DNA of 64,000 bases from Flaccisagitta enflata (Eukaryota; Chaetognatha; Sagittoidea; Aphragmophora): positions 74,462,001 to 74,526,000 of the forward strand of contig OZ231126.1 of the NCBI GenBank assembly GCA_965153355.1. Direction: 5' to 3'. Positions within the stretch are counted from its first letter, which is position 1; every line of letters starts with the position of its first letter. Below are positions 47,149 through 61,695 of the stretch, one piece after another. Below the pieces are notes generated by a model, which searched no databases, was not told the DNA's origin, and was given only the letters and a program-made list of their open reading frames with translations. The translations under genes and the position numbers were made by a program.

Positions 47149-48320
47149 GTTTATCTCACCAACAGTCTGAGTAAATCCCACCAACAGTTTCGTCTAATCT
47201 CAACAACGGTCTCGTTCATTCTCAACAACAGCCAGAATTCTTTTACAGAGTTTCAGAGGAAGATTTCTAATTCAGAGAAGCCTGGATTCTACTTCTGAAT
47301 TTTCTGAAAAAAAGTCTACTCAAACAATTCCAGATAAAAAAATCAATTATGAACCTGTTATGATTTCTACACAATGTATTTCCGAGTCTCCTGTTACAGT
47401 TGAAACCCGCTAAAACGGATTGAAAATCATTAGAATTCCACTTGTAACGGACATAAATTTGTTATATTTCCAAGTCATTTTTTTACATAATAGACAGCTT
47501 AAAAAAAGTCTCAGTGGAAGTGTGCTTTTTCTTGACAAATTGAGCTACCAACCCCATATTTGTAGTATTTGAAAGAACTCTTTACAACCCAATCTGGTTG
47601 CAGTAGTTTTATTTACTCACTTTTCCACTGTCCGTGAACTTAACTAGCCAATGTGGTATTGTCAATATCAGAAATCCGTTAATTTTGGATGAATTCCTTT
47701 GAACTGTGCCTGGATTTGTCAAAAAAACTATCATAGATATTCCAGATTTGGCTCATTTTGAGTTTTCCTTTGCATTATTTGTTCCTTTTTTAAAAAAATC
47801 TCATGCACACATGCAGCTGTTCAAGTAAAGAATATTGTTACACTTTTGTCACCTATGTATGTAATTTGGCACCTTTATTTAGTGTGTGCCCATGAGTAAA
47901 TTACAGTTGAGCTTCACTCGAGCGCATATAATCAGACTCCACAAAATCATGCCTTATAGTCATGCTGCTTTATGGCAAATATGAATTATAGAAATGACCA
48001 AAAACATTGTTAGAATTTGAAAATTTCATGTATTCTAAGCAAAGTAAACTGGGTTTGCTCAAATAGCGGGTGCGATCTAGCAATGTTTGACTGTACTTTG
48101 CTTTGTCTTTCATCGATCCATTTGTGCTCTGTTGTCATTAATCACCTATTACTTGTACAAGTGCCTCACTTGTAAGCCTGGTGAAAACTGATCAGAAACG
48201 ACGGGAATTGTCGATAACAATCATGGATCTCCCATCATACATTTACAGAAGTCATGCTGTACATAAACATGATCCATGAAGTTATATTGAAATGAACCGC
48301 TGAAATGTTGACTTCATCTA
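47149..48320. other. CNNM 3' flank, probably 3' UTR in part
   Basis: AT-rich, no coding frame. I cannot choose a polyadenylation site with confidence. Confidence 0.5.
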
Positions 48321-48879
48321 AAACAAGGCCAAGTTGGCCAATAAGGTGCGACGTGTGGATCGTCGAACAAATGTGTTACCGACCAACTGACCGACTAACC
48401 AACCAACCAACCAACCGACCGACCGACGGACACAGCTAGTTATAGAGGTGCTTTGTCGCATTAAAAAGGCTAAGTAGGCCAAGATGTGCGCCGCGGAGAT
48501 CGGCCGAACGAATGCGTTACCACCGAACTATCGGACCAGTCTCTTACGGATATGCGTTGACGCACATATAAAGGAACAAGACCAACACCTTACAGTCGCG
48601 TGCGAGACATGAACAACTGACCTGACTCCTTATTGTATCTTTTTAACCAACATGACTGAATAGGAAGAAATATAAGAAATGAATAAAATGATTTAGTTGA
48701 CTAGATTGACTTGAATGAATTGACGAATAAATCAGCTTAATGAGGTATTGGAGGCCGTAGAAACCCACTCAATTACAGGCCGGGACGACAGGAAAAAGTG
48801 GTGACTTTTTTAAATGAGTCAAATCAATCAACTCTATCAACCCAATCAATGAAAAATGACTAAACCAGACTTAAACCAG

Positions 48880-49170
48880 AGTTTAACCAGCAGGACTTAA
48901 CCAGCAGACTTAAACCAGCAGACTTAAACCAGCAGACTTAAACCAGCAGATTTAAACCTGCAGACTTAAACCAGCAGACTTAAATCAGCGGTCTTACACC
49001 AGCAGACCTAAACCAGCAGACTTAAACCAGCAGACTTAAACCAGCAGACTTAAACCAGCAGTTTTAAAACAGCAGACTTGAACCAGCAGACTTAAACCAG
49101 CTGACTTAAACCAGCAGACTTAAACCAGCAGACTTAAACCAGCAGACTTAAACCAGCAGACTTGAAATAA
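48880..49170. repeat. 14-bp tandem repeat CTTAAACCAGCAGA
   Basis: About 19 units with small variations. Confidence 0.9.
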
Positions 49171-49224
49171 CATAAATGACCAAAACATACCAATAAACAT
49201 AAATGACCAAAACATACCAAAAAA

Positions 49225-49680
49225 CATAAATGACCAAAAAAACAAAACACCTAAAACCAAAAACCAAAAAACCAAAAACCAAAAATCAAAAACCAAAAGC
49301 CAAAAGGGCAGCACCTATAACCAAAACACACACAAAAAAGAAAACAAACCAAAAAACCGAAAAACCAAAAAACAAAAAACAAAAAACCAAAAAACCAAAA
49401 TCCAAAATCCAAAATCCAACAACCAAAAACCAAAAACCAAAAACCAAAAAACAAAAAACCAAAAACATCAATGACCAAAACATACCAAAAAACCAATAAC
49501 CAAAAAACCAAAAAAAAACAAAAACAAATGACCAAAACATACCATAAAACCATGTTAAATGACCAAAAACCAAAAAAATAAAAACCAAAAAACCAAAAAC
49601 CAAAAAACCAAAAAAACAAAAAAACAAAAACTAAAAACCTAAAAACATAATCAAAACATACCAAAAAACCATGTTAAATG
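49225..49680. repeat. (CCAAAAA)n-type low-complexity tract
   Basis: Imperfect CCAAAAAC units with ATGACCAAAACATACC interruptions, grading into ATGACCAAAA units to about 49880. The long frames are artefacts. Confidence 0.9.
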
Positions 49681-49904
49681 ACCAAAAGTGACCTGAAATG
49701 TCCCAAAATGACTTGAAATGACTTAAAACTACTTTAAATGCCCAAAAATGACACAAATGACTTGAATGAACAAAGTGACGTAAATGATCAAAAATGACCA
49801 AAAATGACAAAAAGCAACCAAAAATGACCAAAAACAACAAAAAAATGACTCAAAATAATGCCAGACAACCCAAAATGACCAAAAACGACGCAAAAAAGCA
49901 AAGT

Positions 49905-50150
49905 GTTACAGACCAACGGACCGACGGATGGACCAACGGACGGAGCGACCGACCGACCGATGGAGCGGGTTGTAAAGTCGCGTGCACGCGACTAAAAAGT
50001 CGAAGAAGAAAAAGAAAATAGAAAAAGAAAAAAGAAGAAAAGGAAAAGGATAAAGAAGAAAAAAGCGAATGAAAAAAAGAAAAAAGAAAAGAAGAAGAAG
50101 GAGAAGAAGAAGAGGAAAAGGAAAAGGAAAAAAAACAAGGCCGGATACAC
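49905..50150. mobile_element. Adjacent family G ends around a purine-rich spacer
   Basis: A (GGAC)n and CGCGTGCACGCGACTAAAAA end at 49915-49997, then AAAGAAGA-type purine repeats, then AACAAGGCCGGATACACGG at 50131. Confidence 0.6.
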
Positions 50151-50194
50151 GGGCCAAGACGGTGCGCCAAGCGTTATTAATTTATAGCTATCCC

Positions 50195-50545
50195 TAGCTC
50201 CATCAGACCTATCCCTAGCTCTATCAGACCATTCCTAGCTCTATCAGACCTATCCCGCCGGGCGTTATTAATGCATAGCTATCCCTAGCTCCAACAGACC
50301 TATCCCTAGCTCTATCAGACCATTCCTAGCTCTACAAGACCTATCCCGAGCTCTTTCAGGCCTCTCCCGAGCTCTATTAGACCTTTCCCGAGCTCTATCA
50401 GACCTATCCCGAGCTCTATCAGACCTATCACCAGCTCTATCAGACCTATCCCCAGCTCTATCAGACCTATCTCCAGCTCTATCAGACCTATCCTATGACC
50501 TATCCAACCTATCACCAGACCCATCCGACCCATCCCCAGCTCTAT
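50195..50545. repeat. 21-bp tandem repeat CTAGCTCTATCAGACCTATCC
   Basis: About 15 units, with a larger duplicated block around 50160-50340. Confidence 0.9.
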
Positions 50546-50994
50546 AAGACCTAACGGTAGCTGAATATATCAGTGAATGAAATGACGAGAATCATTTATG
50601 ATGAACGAAATGAGTTTTCTATTGATTTCAAACTTTTTAGCGATTTTTTATTCGAGCGTGACCAACGGATGGACGGACGGATAGACAGAGCTTCTTATAG
50701 AGATGCTATGGCGCATCTAAAAATCATCCTAGCATAATTCTGAATCATTTCCAGTGATTTTTGCTTCTTTTCGAGATTTTCAACTCGAGCGTGACCGACC
50801 AACCGACCGACCGACCGACCAACCGACCGACAGACAGAGCCTCTTATAGAGGTGCTATGGCGCACCTAAAAAGGAAAAAGAAAAAGAAAAAGAAAAAGAA
50901 AGAGAAAAAGAAGAAAAATCGATAATTTGAGCGTGCGTAGTTAAGCGTAGATCAATAAAAGTTGAAAGATATTTAATTAGATCGTCAGGAGAAA

Positions 50995-51170
50995 AAACAA
51001 GGCCGGATACACGGCCAATACCAGTCGCGGACGGGTGGGCAGGGGAGGAAATGCGTGTTTTCCCACTTTTCGACTCGAGCGTGACGGACCAACCAACGGA
51101 CGGACTAACGGACGGACGGACGGACGGATGGACAAAGCCTCTTATAGAGTCGCTAGTCCGCGACTAAAAA
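50995..51170. mobile_element. Family G copy
   Basis: AACAAGGCCGGATACACGGC, CAGTCGCGGACGGGTGGGCA, a (GGAC)n tract, CTCTTATAGAGTCGCTAGTC and CGCGACTAAAAAG. Confidence 0.75.
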
Positions 51171-51349
51171 GATTATCATTGAAGAAAGAGGAGAAGATGG
51201 GGAGGGGGAGGAAGATGAAGAGGGAAGTAGAAGATGGGGAGGAAGAGAGGAGGAGGAAGAATCAGTGAATCAGGAGTCAAAACTCAAAGGAAGGGAAATT
51301 GCTTGAAGACAAGCAGAACATGATGAGTAAGCAAGAAAACTATTTCTTT

Positions 51350-51490
51350 TTAGTCGCTCACACGCGACTCTATACCTTGCCGTTTCGATCTGTCCGTCCG
51401 TCCAACCGTCTATCGGTCGAAATATTTACGAATTGTGAGCATCATTGCCCAACCGTCCGCGACTGGATTGCCGTGTATCCGGTCTTGTTT
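51350..51490. mobile_element. Family G copy, opposite orientation
   Basis: TTTTTAGTCGCTCACACGCG, ACTCTATACCTTGCC, GTCCGTCC, CGACTGGATTGCCGTGTATC and CGGTCTTGTT. It faces the copy at 50995 about 200 bp away. Confidence 0.7.
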
Positions 51491-51786
51491 AACGAAAAAT
51501 GCAAAAGTTAATAACTAATAAGACCAGGGAAACTTGACCTGGGTTAAGGAAAACTGTGTGCGGTTGGGCAGGGGCAGTGATGCAGGAGACATATTGGACC
51601 TACGGCGTGGGCAGTGATGCGGATAACTGCACGCCAAGACCCGGAAAGCCCCTAGCTTAAGGTTAATTAGAGACTGATGGGACCACCGACCGACAAACCG
51701 ACCGACCGAAGAACCGCAAGACACAACGATTAACGAGTAATAAAATCGTGTGCACGCGATTGAAAATGCCTCACGGTCATGGTAAC

Positions 51787-51788
<2 letters not shown>

Positions 51789-51879
<91 letters not shown>
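51789..51879. repeat. (GA)n at the 3' boundary of retrotransposon copy 2
   Basis: Pure (GA)n, directly followed by AAACGCGATAG of the element. Confidence 0.95.
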
Positions 51880-53283
<1,404 letters not shown>

Positions 53284-53289
53284 CACGTG

Positions 53290-54411
53290 CGTGTTCTGTA
53301 TAATTGATTATCTAAACTATGAACCTGATTTGGAGGCTGAGACAGGTGTGGGCTTTGCAGCCAGTAACAGCGGCGAAAATAGCCTTTCACTTTTACACCG
53401 AAAACATGAATATTTTATGCAGGTTGAATCATGTGAAAAAAAATTTCATAACCTCTAAAATGAAAAAAAAAGGCATTTGCAAATCATGTTCAAATCATTA
53501 ACTTTACTAATATTGTACGAATCGACGGCAAAAATTTATATTTCATTCATCAGTCAGTGCCATTGACCTACCTAATAAAGCTGGTGCAACCAAGATCCTT
53601 ATAAAAAAGGAAAAAAAACACATTTAAACAGCCTCTTATTTATTCTCATATGATTTTCGAAGTCTTTGTTAAGTTTTAAGCGTTTGATAACACCACAATT
53701 TGACTAAAAGTAGTGAACGGACACGTTACCTTATCAAGTTATGAAAATTATTGTTGGAAAATGACTAATTCTTGCTCTAAAATGAGTTTGACATACACAT
53801 TGTCACTGATGTTTATTCTGTTATGAGCAGTTTACATGTATACATAGGCAGAAATATGATTAAACACACATGAGACAATCAGGGAATGATGAAAAAAGCG
53901 ATGAAAAACAAGAAACACAATCGTAAGAAAATGCCAAAATTCTCTTTACTTTGAACCTACTGACAAGGGTCTAAATTTTTTTGCGTCTGCGAGCTTCATA
54001 CATATATGATAGAGGAGACTTTATTCTGTCAGAGACTGTTTTCAGAAAATATTTTCTCCAAAGTGCTCTCTTTCTACCAATAGCGTCTTTTCATGGCATA
54101 TTAGTATAAAAACTACCGATTGGCTTAAAAGCTTCAGAAGGAAGTTTGCAGAAACGAATGAAGATTTTAACCCAATTTCTGTTTAATTAACACTGTCTGT
54201 GATACCTTAAAAATGAACTCGATTAACATTTCTTTGAACGTTTATGTTTAAAAGTGTCTAATAAAGCCTATTTTAATAACATTTCCCCAGAAAGTGACCA
54301 CGTATTTTTAAGCATCCCCTTACTACTAAAAGAAAGGAGACTCCAGTCGGTACAAATGTACGATCACCTGTGATCTTTTGTTTTCAAGACTTTTTAAGCG
54401 GTTTTTCAAAT
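53290..54411. other. No gene seen
   Basis: AT-rich intergenic DNA without recognised repeats or splice-consistent frames. Confidence 0.5.
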
Positions 54412-54475
54412 TAGGGTTAAGGGGGGGTTTAGGGTTAGGGATGGGGATAGTTTTAGGGTTAGGGACAGGGTTAGC
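54412..54475. repeat. Interstitial telomere-like GGGTTA-type tract
   Basis: Contains several perfect or near-perfect TTAGGG units in direct order (GTTTAGGGTTAGGGATGGGG, then TTTTAGGGTTAGGGACAGGG). Confidence 0.7.
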
Positions 54476-54864
54476 TTAAGGCCTAAAGGGTTGGCTGGGT
54501 TTAATGTATTACGGCCCAAAGCTATTCGAATTAAATTCGCTCTGGCGGAGGATTCGGAAATAAAAACAAAATTGTGCAGGAAATCATTCATTTTTCCCCT
54601 ACAGTCTACATGAATGTAGAAGAGGGCTTTCAGGGCCTTCAAAGAAGGGCTCTGTGAAGACTAATGTCGGACGCATTTCTTTTTTTTTTTTTGAATTCCA
54701 ACCAATGGATGGACAGTGCATCTCAATGAGTCGCGAGTTAACGAAACGAGGAACATTGAAAAAAATTACCATGATGATTTTTTTACTTTTATTTTTACAA
54801 CTCACCACCTAAGATCATTTTTCGTCAGATTAAATTCCCTGTAAAAGAGTTAAGAAAAAAAAAG

Positions 54865-55160
<296 letters not shown>

Positions 55161-55269
55161 AAAGACAGAAAGACTGAGAGAGACCGTTTTCCACAGATAG
55201 ACAGACAGACAGAGATAGAAACAGAGAGATTGTCAAACAGATTAACAATAAACAGACAGATGAACTGAC

Positions 55270-55425
55270 AACAAGGCCGGACACACGGCAATCCAGTCGC
55301 GGACGCTTGGGCAGGAGCAGTGATGCGAAAATCGCTCGGAATTCAAAAATGTGACCGAGCGACGGACCGACGGACCGATGGACCGACAGACCAAGGTGTA
55401 GAGTCGCGTGTCCGCGACTAAAAAT
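55270..55425. mobile_element. Family G copy
   Basis: ACAAGGCCGGACACACGGCA, CAGTCGCGGACGCTTGGGCA, (GGACCGAC)n, AGTCGCGTGTCCGCGACTAA. A partial second copy follows at 55464-55600. Confidence 0.75.
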
Positions 55426-55599
55426 AATGTGAGGCATGGCAAATTAAAGCAGGTTGAAGAAAAAACAAGACCGGTTACACGACTACCCCAGTCGCTTGCG
55501 GGTGGGTAAAAACCTTAATTGAAGTTACTGGGAGTAAAATGTGACGGACGGACGGGCAAACGGGCGGACAGACAGACGGACGGACGGATGGAGGGACGG

Positions 55600-56400
55600 A
55601 TGCACTAAGGGTAATTTATTTCTCGAACCCACCTTTTTTTGACAATCAGTACCTGAAAAGGTGGATTAAACTAATATGGAGGTGGGGAACACGTTGGTGA
55701 GGTCAAAAATACCGAAAAACGCCGGCTTCTGGCTGCGCATCACACCTCAGGGCCCGGATTGAGCATTTTTCGCATTCTTCGCATTTTTAGCTCTTTTTTT
55801 TAGCCATAATACAGACAATCGTGGTAGCCATTGGATTGTAAATGATTCATAAATGTTTTCTGTGTTTGCAGATTTAATTTTCTCATGCATCAAGACCCTC
55901 TGAAGCACTTGTTGGGCCCGGTATCGCGCATAACTTGCATTTTTTACCATTTTTCCCCTGATTTCCATCATCATTCATTCTAATTCCGTGTAAAAGAAAG
56001 GCGATTGATGGTCTAGCCAGCAAGAAGTACCTTAAATCATTGATATATAGATATACTGTTGCCTGGTGCTACCTTTGATCCTTTACTATGTGTATGCGTA
56101 TGCAGTATTTGCATTAGCTCCTGCCTTTTACCACTGTCCCAGCCCACTTGCTCATGACTCGGGAAGCTGTGTTTTGTGCCACTGATTCCTTCAGAGATTG
56201 AAAGAAAGATAGCAAGAAAGCAAGCAAGAAAGCAAGAAAGAAGGAAAGAAAGAAACAGAGAGAGGCAAGAAAGAAATAAAGAAATAGGAAAGCAAGAAAG
56301 GAATAGGCGAGAAAGGAATAGGAAACAAAGGAATAGGAAAGAAGTGTCGCAATAGCGTTACATGGTCAGCAATACCCGATGCCCCTATGTTAGTTTATGT
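55600..56400. other. No gene seen
   Basis: AT-rich DNA ending in a purine-rich AAGAAAGCAAG tract (56200-56345) and the GGTCAGCAATACCCGATGCC word that precedes several 20-bp-array elements. Confidence 0.5.
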
Positions 56401-56409
56401 TGGCCTAAG

Positions 56410-56600
56410 ATGATGAGTGGGGCAGAGGCCTGAGAGGCTGGATTTGAGGCCTGAGAAGCTGGATTTGAGGCCTGAGAGGCTGGATTTGAGGTCTGAGAGG
56501 CTGGATTTGAGGTCTGAGAGGCTAGATTTTAGGCCCAAGAGGCTAGATTTGAGGCCCAAGAGGCCAGATTTGAGGCCTGAGGGGCCTGATGAAAGAGGGG
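56410..56600. repeat. Tandem array GAGGCTGGATTTGAGGCCTGA
   Basis: About nine 21-bp units, a variant of the AGCCTCGAGGCT family. It is followed by related loose units to about 57220 and by the GGACATCGGCCCTTTGGGGC end at 57287. Confidence 0.7.
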
Positions 56601-57739
56601 AGATGAACGGACGGATGGACGAATGAACGGATGAAGAAAAGTCCCCCTGTGTTCTACAGGACTTCGTCCCCTTTGGGACTGCTTCCAAAAAGAGAAAAAT
56701 AACAGGCCGCTCAAGTATCATTATTGTCAGTGGTTCCCCCTTGTTCACGTATGCGGGTGAGTAGGGGCAGTGATAAACAAGTAATCCAAGGATTGCTCAT
56801 TGTCAGCGGTACCCGATGCCCTGCTTGGAGTGATCAGCTGAATAAGTGGAGTGAGAGCAGGGCAGTGGCCCCAAAGGGCAAATGTCCTGTGGGACACAGG
56901 GGTGAATTTCCTTACCCATCCATCCTGAAGGGTCAGATCTTAGGCTTGAGAGGGCAAATTTGAGGCCTGATAGGGCTTGTCCTAGGCCAGAGAGGGCCTA
57001 TTACATGTCTGGGAGGGCGGATTTGTAGTCTGAGAAGGCTGATTTTGATTTAAAGAGGGCTGATTTTGGGCCTTAAAAAGCTGTTTTTGGAACTAGAAGA
57101 GCAAAGTTTGGACCTGAGAAAGCCGATTTTGGACCTGAGAGGAGATTTCAGGTTGATTTGGGCCTCTTAGGCTTGATTTTTGGCCTGAAGGCGCCAGATT
57201 TGGGCCTGAGAGGCCTGGGGGGATGATGGGCGGACGTACGGACGTACAGACAGACGGATGTAAGAAAATTCACTTGTGTCCTACAGGACATCGGCCCTTT
57301 GGGGCCGTTGCCTAAAAAGGCTAATTCAGGCAGGGGTAGTGAAGCCTAAATGGCCGCATAAGGTAAAAAATGTTAACAGTGATGGATGGATAGACCAACT
57401 GATAGACAGACCGATGCATCGACGGACATAGCGGGTTAGAGTGCACTTGCACGCGAATAAAGATTCACTAGACAGAGAGTGAGGGCGTTATTCCAAAACT
57501 GAGGCACCCTAAGAACTCTGATTTTTGCCAGTAAAAATCTACAAATGTCTCCAAAGAACAGATATCTTTCATTTCAATTAATCTTGTGATGCCTGGTTGG
57601 GAAAATTTGTTGTAATGAATCCCCTTAATGCTCAAAAATTGTTTCCCTTGGAAGCGTTTTTTTTTCACCCCACAAACCATTTTCATTAATTTAATGATTT
57701 CATTAACTATTTCAATGGGCTTGTTTAATCAAAGCAGGA

Positions 57740-58510
57740 CTATAGGCATGTATATTGTTGTAGGTGGGGAAATCAAAAACAAAGGATATCAAAGGGTAGA
57801 ATAACAAAGATAGAAAAATTAACAAAGATTTAACACTTTTGGCAGTACTGAAAAGTACCATTGAGTTACGATAACACAATTTTACACTGTGAAATTGAAA
57901 TACAGTATGTTTCATCTCTTTTGCAACCATTGATGACGATGTAACTCAAAAATTAACAAAGATAATCAAATTCTGAAAAAAGTATTTGAAAGATAAATGT
58001 CCGGCATTTTTTTATGTACAATTCTTAGAGATATTTGAGAAAAAGCTGATGCTATTGCCATATAATGAAAAGATGTCAATTTTTGGCAAACAAAGTCATT
58101 TTTTCTGCTTTTTTTCACTAAATAATTCCAAAAGGGCATTTTTCTCTTTTTGTTTCCATTAAGTTTATTGAACATCTTTAATTTACATCCAATCTGGTGT
58201 CAAAAACTCAAATTTTCAGCAATGAGACAAATCTTTAAAAATCTGTTTTCCTGACACCATGACAAAATGGTTTATTTCAAATTGCAAAGATTGCAGTATG
58301 AATGTGAAAAAAGGGTCACTCTCTTTGAAAAGATCTTTAAGAATTGTTCATGAAAAAATGCCAGATATTTATCTTTCAGAGAATTCTTTTAGAATTTGAT
58401 AATCTTTTACTTTTAGAGTTACGTTGTCATCAAATGTTGCGAACAATATGAAACATACTCTATTCATATTTGACATAAACGGGGAAGAAAATCAAATGTC
58501 GTTAAGCACC
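57740..58510. mobile_element. Old, expanded relative of family M
   Basis: Contains GCATGTATATTGTTG, repeated AAATCAAA and AACAAAG words, TTTGGCAGTACTGAAA and a distal GGGGAAGAAAATCAAA, all found in the family M copies. The ends are not clear. Confidence 0.4.
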
Positions 58511-58665
58511 GTTAGAACGCAGTCGCTATTTAGACATGCTCGCCTGTAAGGCACACAGCCTGCAGTCTTATGAGAGATTTTTATAGTTATTTCTATAATG
58601 GCGATAAGGCAGCTTAATCATTAAGCATAGTTTTGCCCAGGCCAAAGTGAAGCTCAACTGTATAC
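58495..58665. repeat. Uninterrupted relative of the repeat split at 38285-39660
   Basis: Runs from GTTAAGCACCGTT to GTGAAGCTCAACTGTATA, colinear with the two halves around the CNNM intron-8 hAT. It shows the pre-insertion arrangement. Confidence 0.6.
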
Positions 58666-60458
58666 TTCAACTGAGCGGGGTAGAAAATCGGTGGACCAAG
58701 GGGGGGGGGGGGAAGGGAAGATATCGAAAGCCATGCAACTATATGCACCTTTGTGTGATTGTGACCAGGAACGTTGTTTTGGGTGTTTGAATTGTTTTGG
58801 TAAGGTTCTAAAAACAATTCCCAAATGACTCTTTAAATGTTTACGTCCATTCTTTCCTGATACACCTGAAATACCGGGAAAAAAACCCGCAAAATATGTC
58901 TTTTGTGCTCAATCTTGGCCCCTAAGTTGGATCTTGGGTGCCTTGAATGCAACGGCAAGGGTGTCTGCAATTGAAATAAACATTTTGAGTCCACTAAGGG
59001 CCACGGATTGCGCTTTATGGCTCCTTGGGTATTTGGGTTAAAATTTTCATCTCTGCTATATGGCTCAAATTTAGTAAAATGGCCATGGTAGCATTTGAGC
59101 ATATATTATCGGTCTATATGACAGGTTTTTTGGCGATTTAGTGTGAAAAAAGGCGACCTAAATAGACATTACTACGAAAAATGCTGAATTTCAAGAAAAA
59201 TTAATGATTTTTTTGGATTATGTCGTGGTGCAAAACAGCGTCAAATTTGACAAATCGTTCTGATCTGTGATGGAATACGCTGCTATGCAGCGGAAATATA
59301 AATAAAACCAAAGTCTTATGCATGCTTTATGCTCCATAAATTGATTAGAAAACGGTAAAATGACCAATGGTATTGATTTCGCATCGGTAAAGTCGCAGCA
59401 TACTCAGTGAAACAACAGATTTCTTTAAAAAGAATTGCACGGAAAACATTAGGTGTTGCCACGTGAAAAACCGAATCTGTCTCTGAATGCAAAATTTTGC
59501 ATTTCTAAACACATGGCCTGTTTCTTAAAAGTGTTTAGACTGATGCCATGTTTTTCAAAATGCAAAATTTTGATTTCAGAGACAGATTCGGTTTTTCACG
59601 CGAGACATGTCAATGCACAAGAATCAATTTTTGTTAAAAATCCATCAATTTCGCAACCTTTTTTCTCACATTTCCTAAGCATATGGTACAGTAAAACGCT
59701 TTTCTATGCAAAAAATTGATGATTACCTACTACAAATCCTTTATCTCAATAAAAAGATCATTGAATAGATAAAATAAAAAATATCGTATGCACCATTTTG
59801 ACTTGTCAAATTGCGTATTCGTTTGCACTGTGACTTATCTGTTAAGATTACAAAAAGCTCATGATATCTTCAATATTGGATTGGATTCCTTCATTAATAT
59901 CTGGAAAAATTTAAAAAAATCAGTATTTTTTACATTTCAAGCACTAATAAATTAGTCTTCTGTTACTACATATTTGACCTAATTTGCATGCTTTTATTAC
60001 CCTATAAATAAAAAAAATTGCTTATGCCAAAATGTAGTTCATGGGGTCCTCAATCCAGAATGCTATGGCTCAAGCCGTCCTTCGCCGCGCTAATTACAAT
60101 TTTCTTGGCCTAAAATGGACAAGTGATAATGTGGATAAAAGTAAAAATCTATATTTGATTAGAAGAAAAATCAGCAAAATCAGCTAAATCAGCAAAAAAT
60201 GATATTTTTTGAGCACCTTATTAAGGAATCTTATTAAACAAAGACAAAAATTTAATTGATTTGGTCAAAACATTAGACAATTTGAATACAAAATGTAAAA
60301 GAGTTAAGCAGTATTTTTCACTTGATTTTTTCAAATTTCTCTTCCTTTGCATTCTATGCTCATAAAGCTTTTAATCCAATAGAGATGAGTCAATAATGGG
60401 TATAGATAGTTTCAAAACATGTGAAAATATGCAGAAAGATGTTTTTTTCACTCTGTAT
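58666..60458. other. No gene seen apart from a palindrome
   Basis: AT-rich. The only structure found is the 145-bp palindrome at 59461-59606. Confidence 0.5.
59461..59606. repeat. Imperfect 145-bp palindrome
   Basis: CGTGAAAAACCGAATCTGTC at the left is complementary to GACAGATTCGGTTTTTCACG at the right, with the inner part TGCAAAATTTTGCATT and its mirror. It would form a long hairpin. No gene recognised. Confidence 0.7.
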
Positions 60459-60466
60459 ATTTCATA

Positions 60467-60783
60467 CAGGGGTGTATATTATTGAGTCGCTTTTGATTTT
60501 TCCCCCCCCCTGCCTTTGATTTTCTTCCCCGCGAAGCGTCGCGCCGCATTTTTATATGTATGATTTTCATCCCTATATAGCAATAACTCAATGTAGTTAA
60601 GGTTTAAATAGTGTCAAATTGTGTTTTACTACTTGTGTTTTATGATTTGGTACTGTCAAAAGTTACATTTTCCCCAAATTTCCTTTATCTTTTTCCCTCC
60701 TTTGATTTCCTTCCCCATCTCCAGACCCTTTGATTTCCCCCCCCCCCCCACGGGGGGGGGGAACTCAATAATATACAGGCCTG
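60467..60783. mobile_element. hAT miniature element, family M, copy 3 (inverted orientation)
   Basis: A 317-bp element from CAGGGGTGTATATTATT at 60467 to ATATACAGGCCTG at 60783, the reverse orientation of copies 1 and 2. The 8-bp duplication is ATTTCATA at 60459-60466 and 60784-60791. Confidence 0.9.
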
Positions 60784-61235
60784 ATTTCATAAGGAACAAT
60801 GTTATGGAAAAGAGACAAAGTCAATCCCCTATGAGCCACCTAGCGCACAATTCAGCCCACAGTGGGATGGATGGACGGACAAAGCGGGAGGTAGAGGCGC
60901 GTAGCAAGCGACTTAAAATCGAATCGAATCTTATGTCATGGAGCCTGTAATCCTTTTGTAAAAGATGGAAGGCATCTGATCCTCTGATCATTAAAAACAG
61001 CGAGTTATCCATGACCACCATATTTTCAAGATATGGAGATGATAGAAGAAAAGATCCAGGGCCCGCCCTCTGTTAGACTTAAATAGGACAAATTTTATCG
61101 GAAATTGAAGAGTTCGTTCAAAGCGATTTGTTGACTGAAATCACGCATCATCTATTGTGAATTGGCCCACACGCACTGCTGCAAAAACCCATTAGTAGGC
61201 ACACACACGCCCCGCAGGCACACACACACACACAC

Positions 61236-61551
61236 TAGGGTGACTTAAAACATGGTCAAATCCGAATCTCGTCTTCCTTGCGGGAGAAATGTGACCATTT
61301 CCATCATAGATGGTAACTCTAAAATCTGGAGATGATCAGACAAAGTTTACTCATGGCCGCAACCCCACCCCATTCCCATTATAAGAGATAGGAAGCTGCA
61401 GAGGCCAAATGGGAAATGAGAGGGGGTTGCGGCCATGAGTAAACTTCATTTGATTGCCACCATATTTTAGGGTTATCATCTGTGATGGAAATGGTTTCAT
61501 TTCTCCCGCGAGGGAGACCAGATTCAAATATGACCATATTTTCAGTCACCC

Positions 61552-61555
<4 letters not shown>
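61236..61555. mobile_element. Palindromic element inserted in a (CA)n tract
   Basis: The left arm starts TAGGGTGACTTAAAACATGG and the right arm ends CCATATTTTCAGTCACCCTA. The arms contain GTTTACTCATGGCCGCAACC and its complement around a short centre. Both outer sides are (CA)n: short on the left (61201-61235), long on the right (61554-61643). Confidence 0.8.

Positions 61556-61643
<88 letters not shown>
61554..61643. repeat. (CA)n microsatellite
   Basis: Pure (CA)n to the right of a palindromic element. Confidence 0.95.
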
Positions 61644-61645
<2 letters not shown>

Positions 61646-61695
61646 AAAGAGACACAACTGTGCGTGAAAACCCATGCATAACTTTTATATTCGCC

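Noticed and set aside
54406-54642. Minus frame ending in TLSLTLKLSPSLTL
   Set aside because: It translates the telomere-like repeat.
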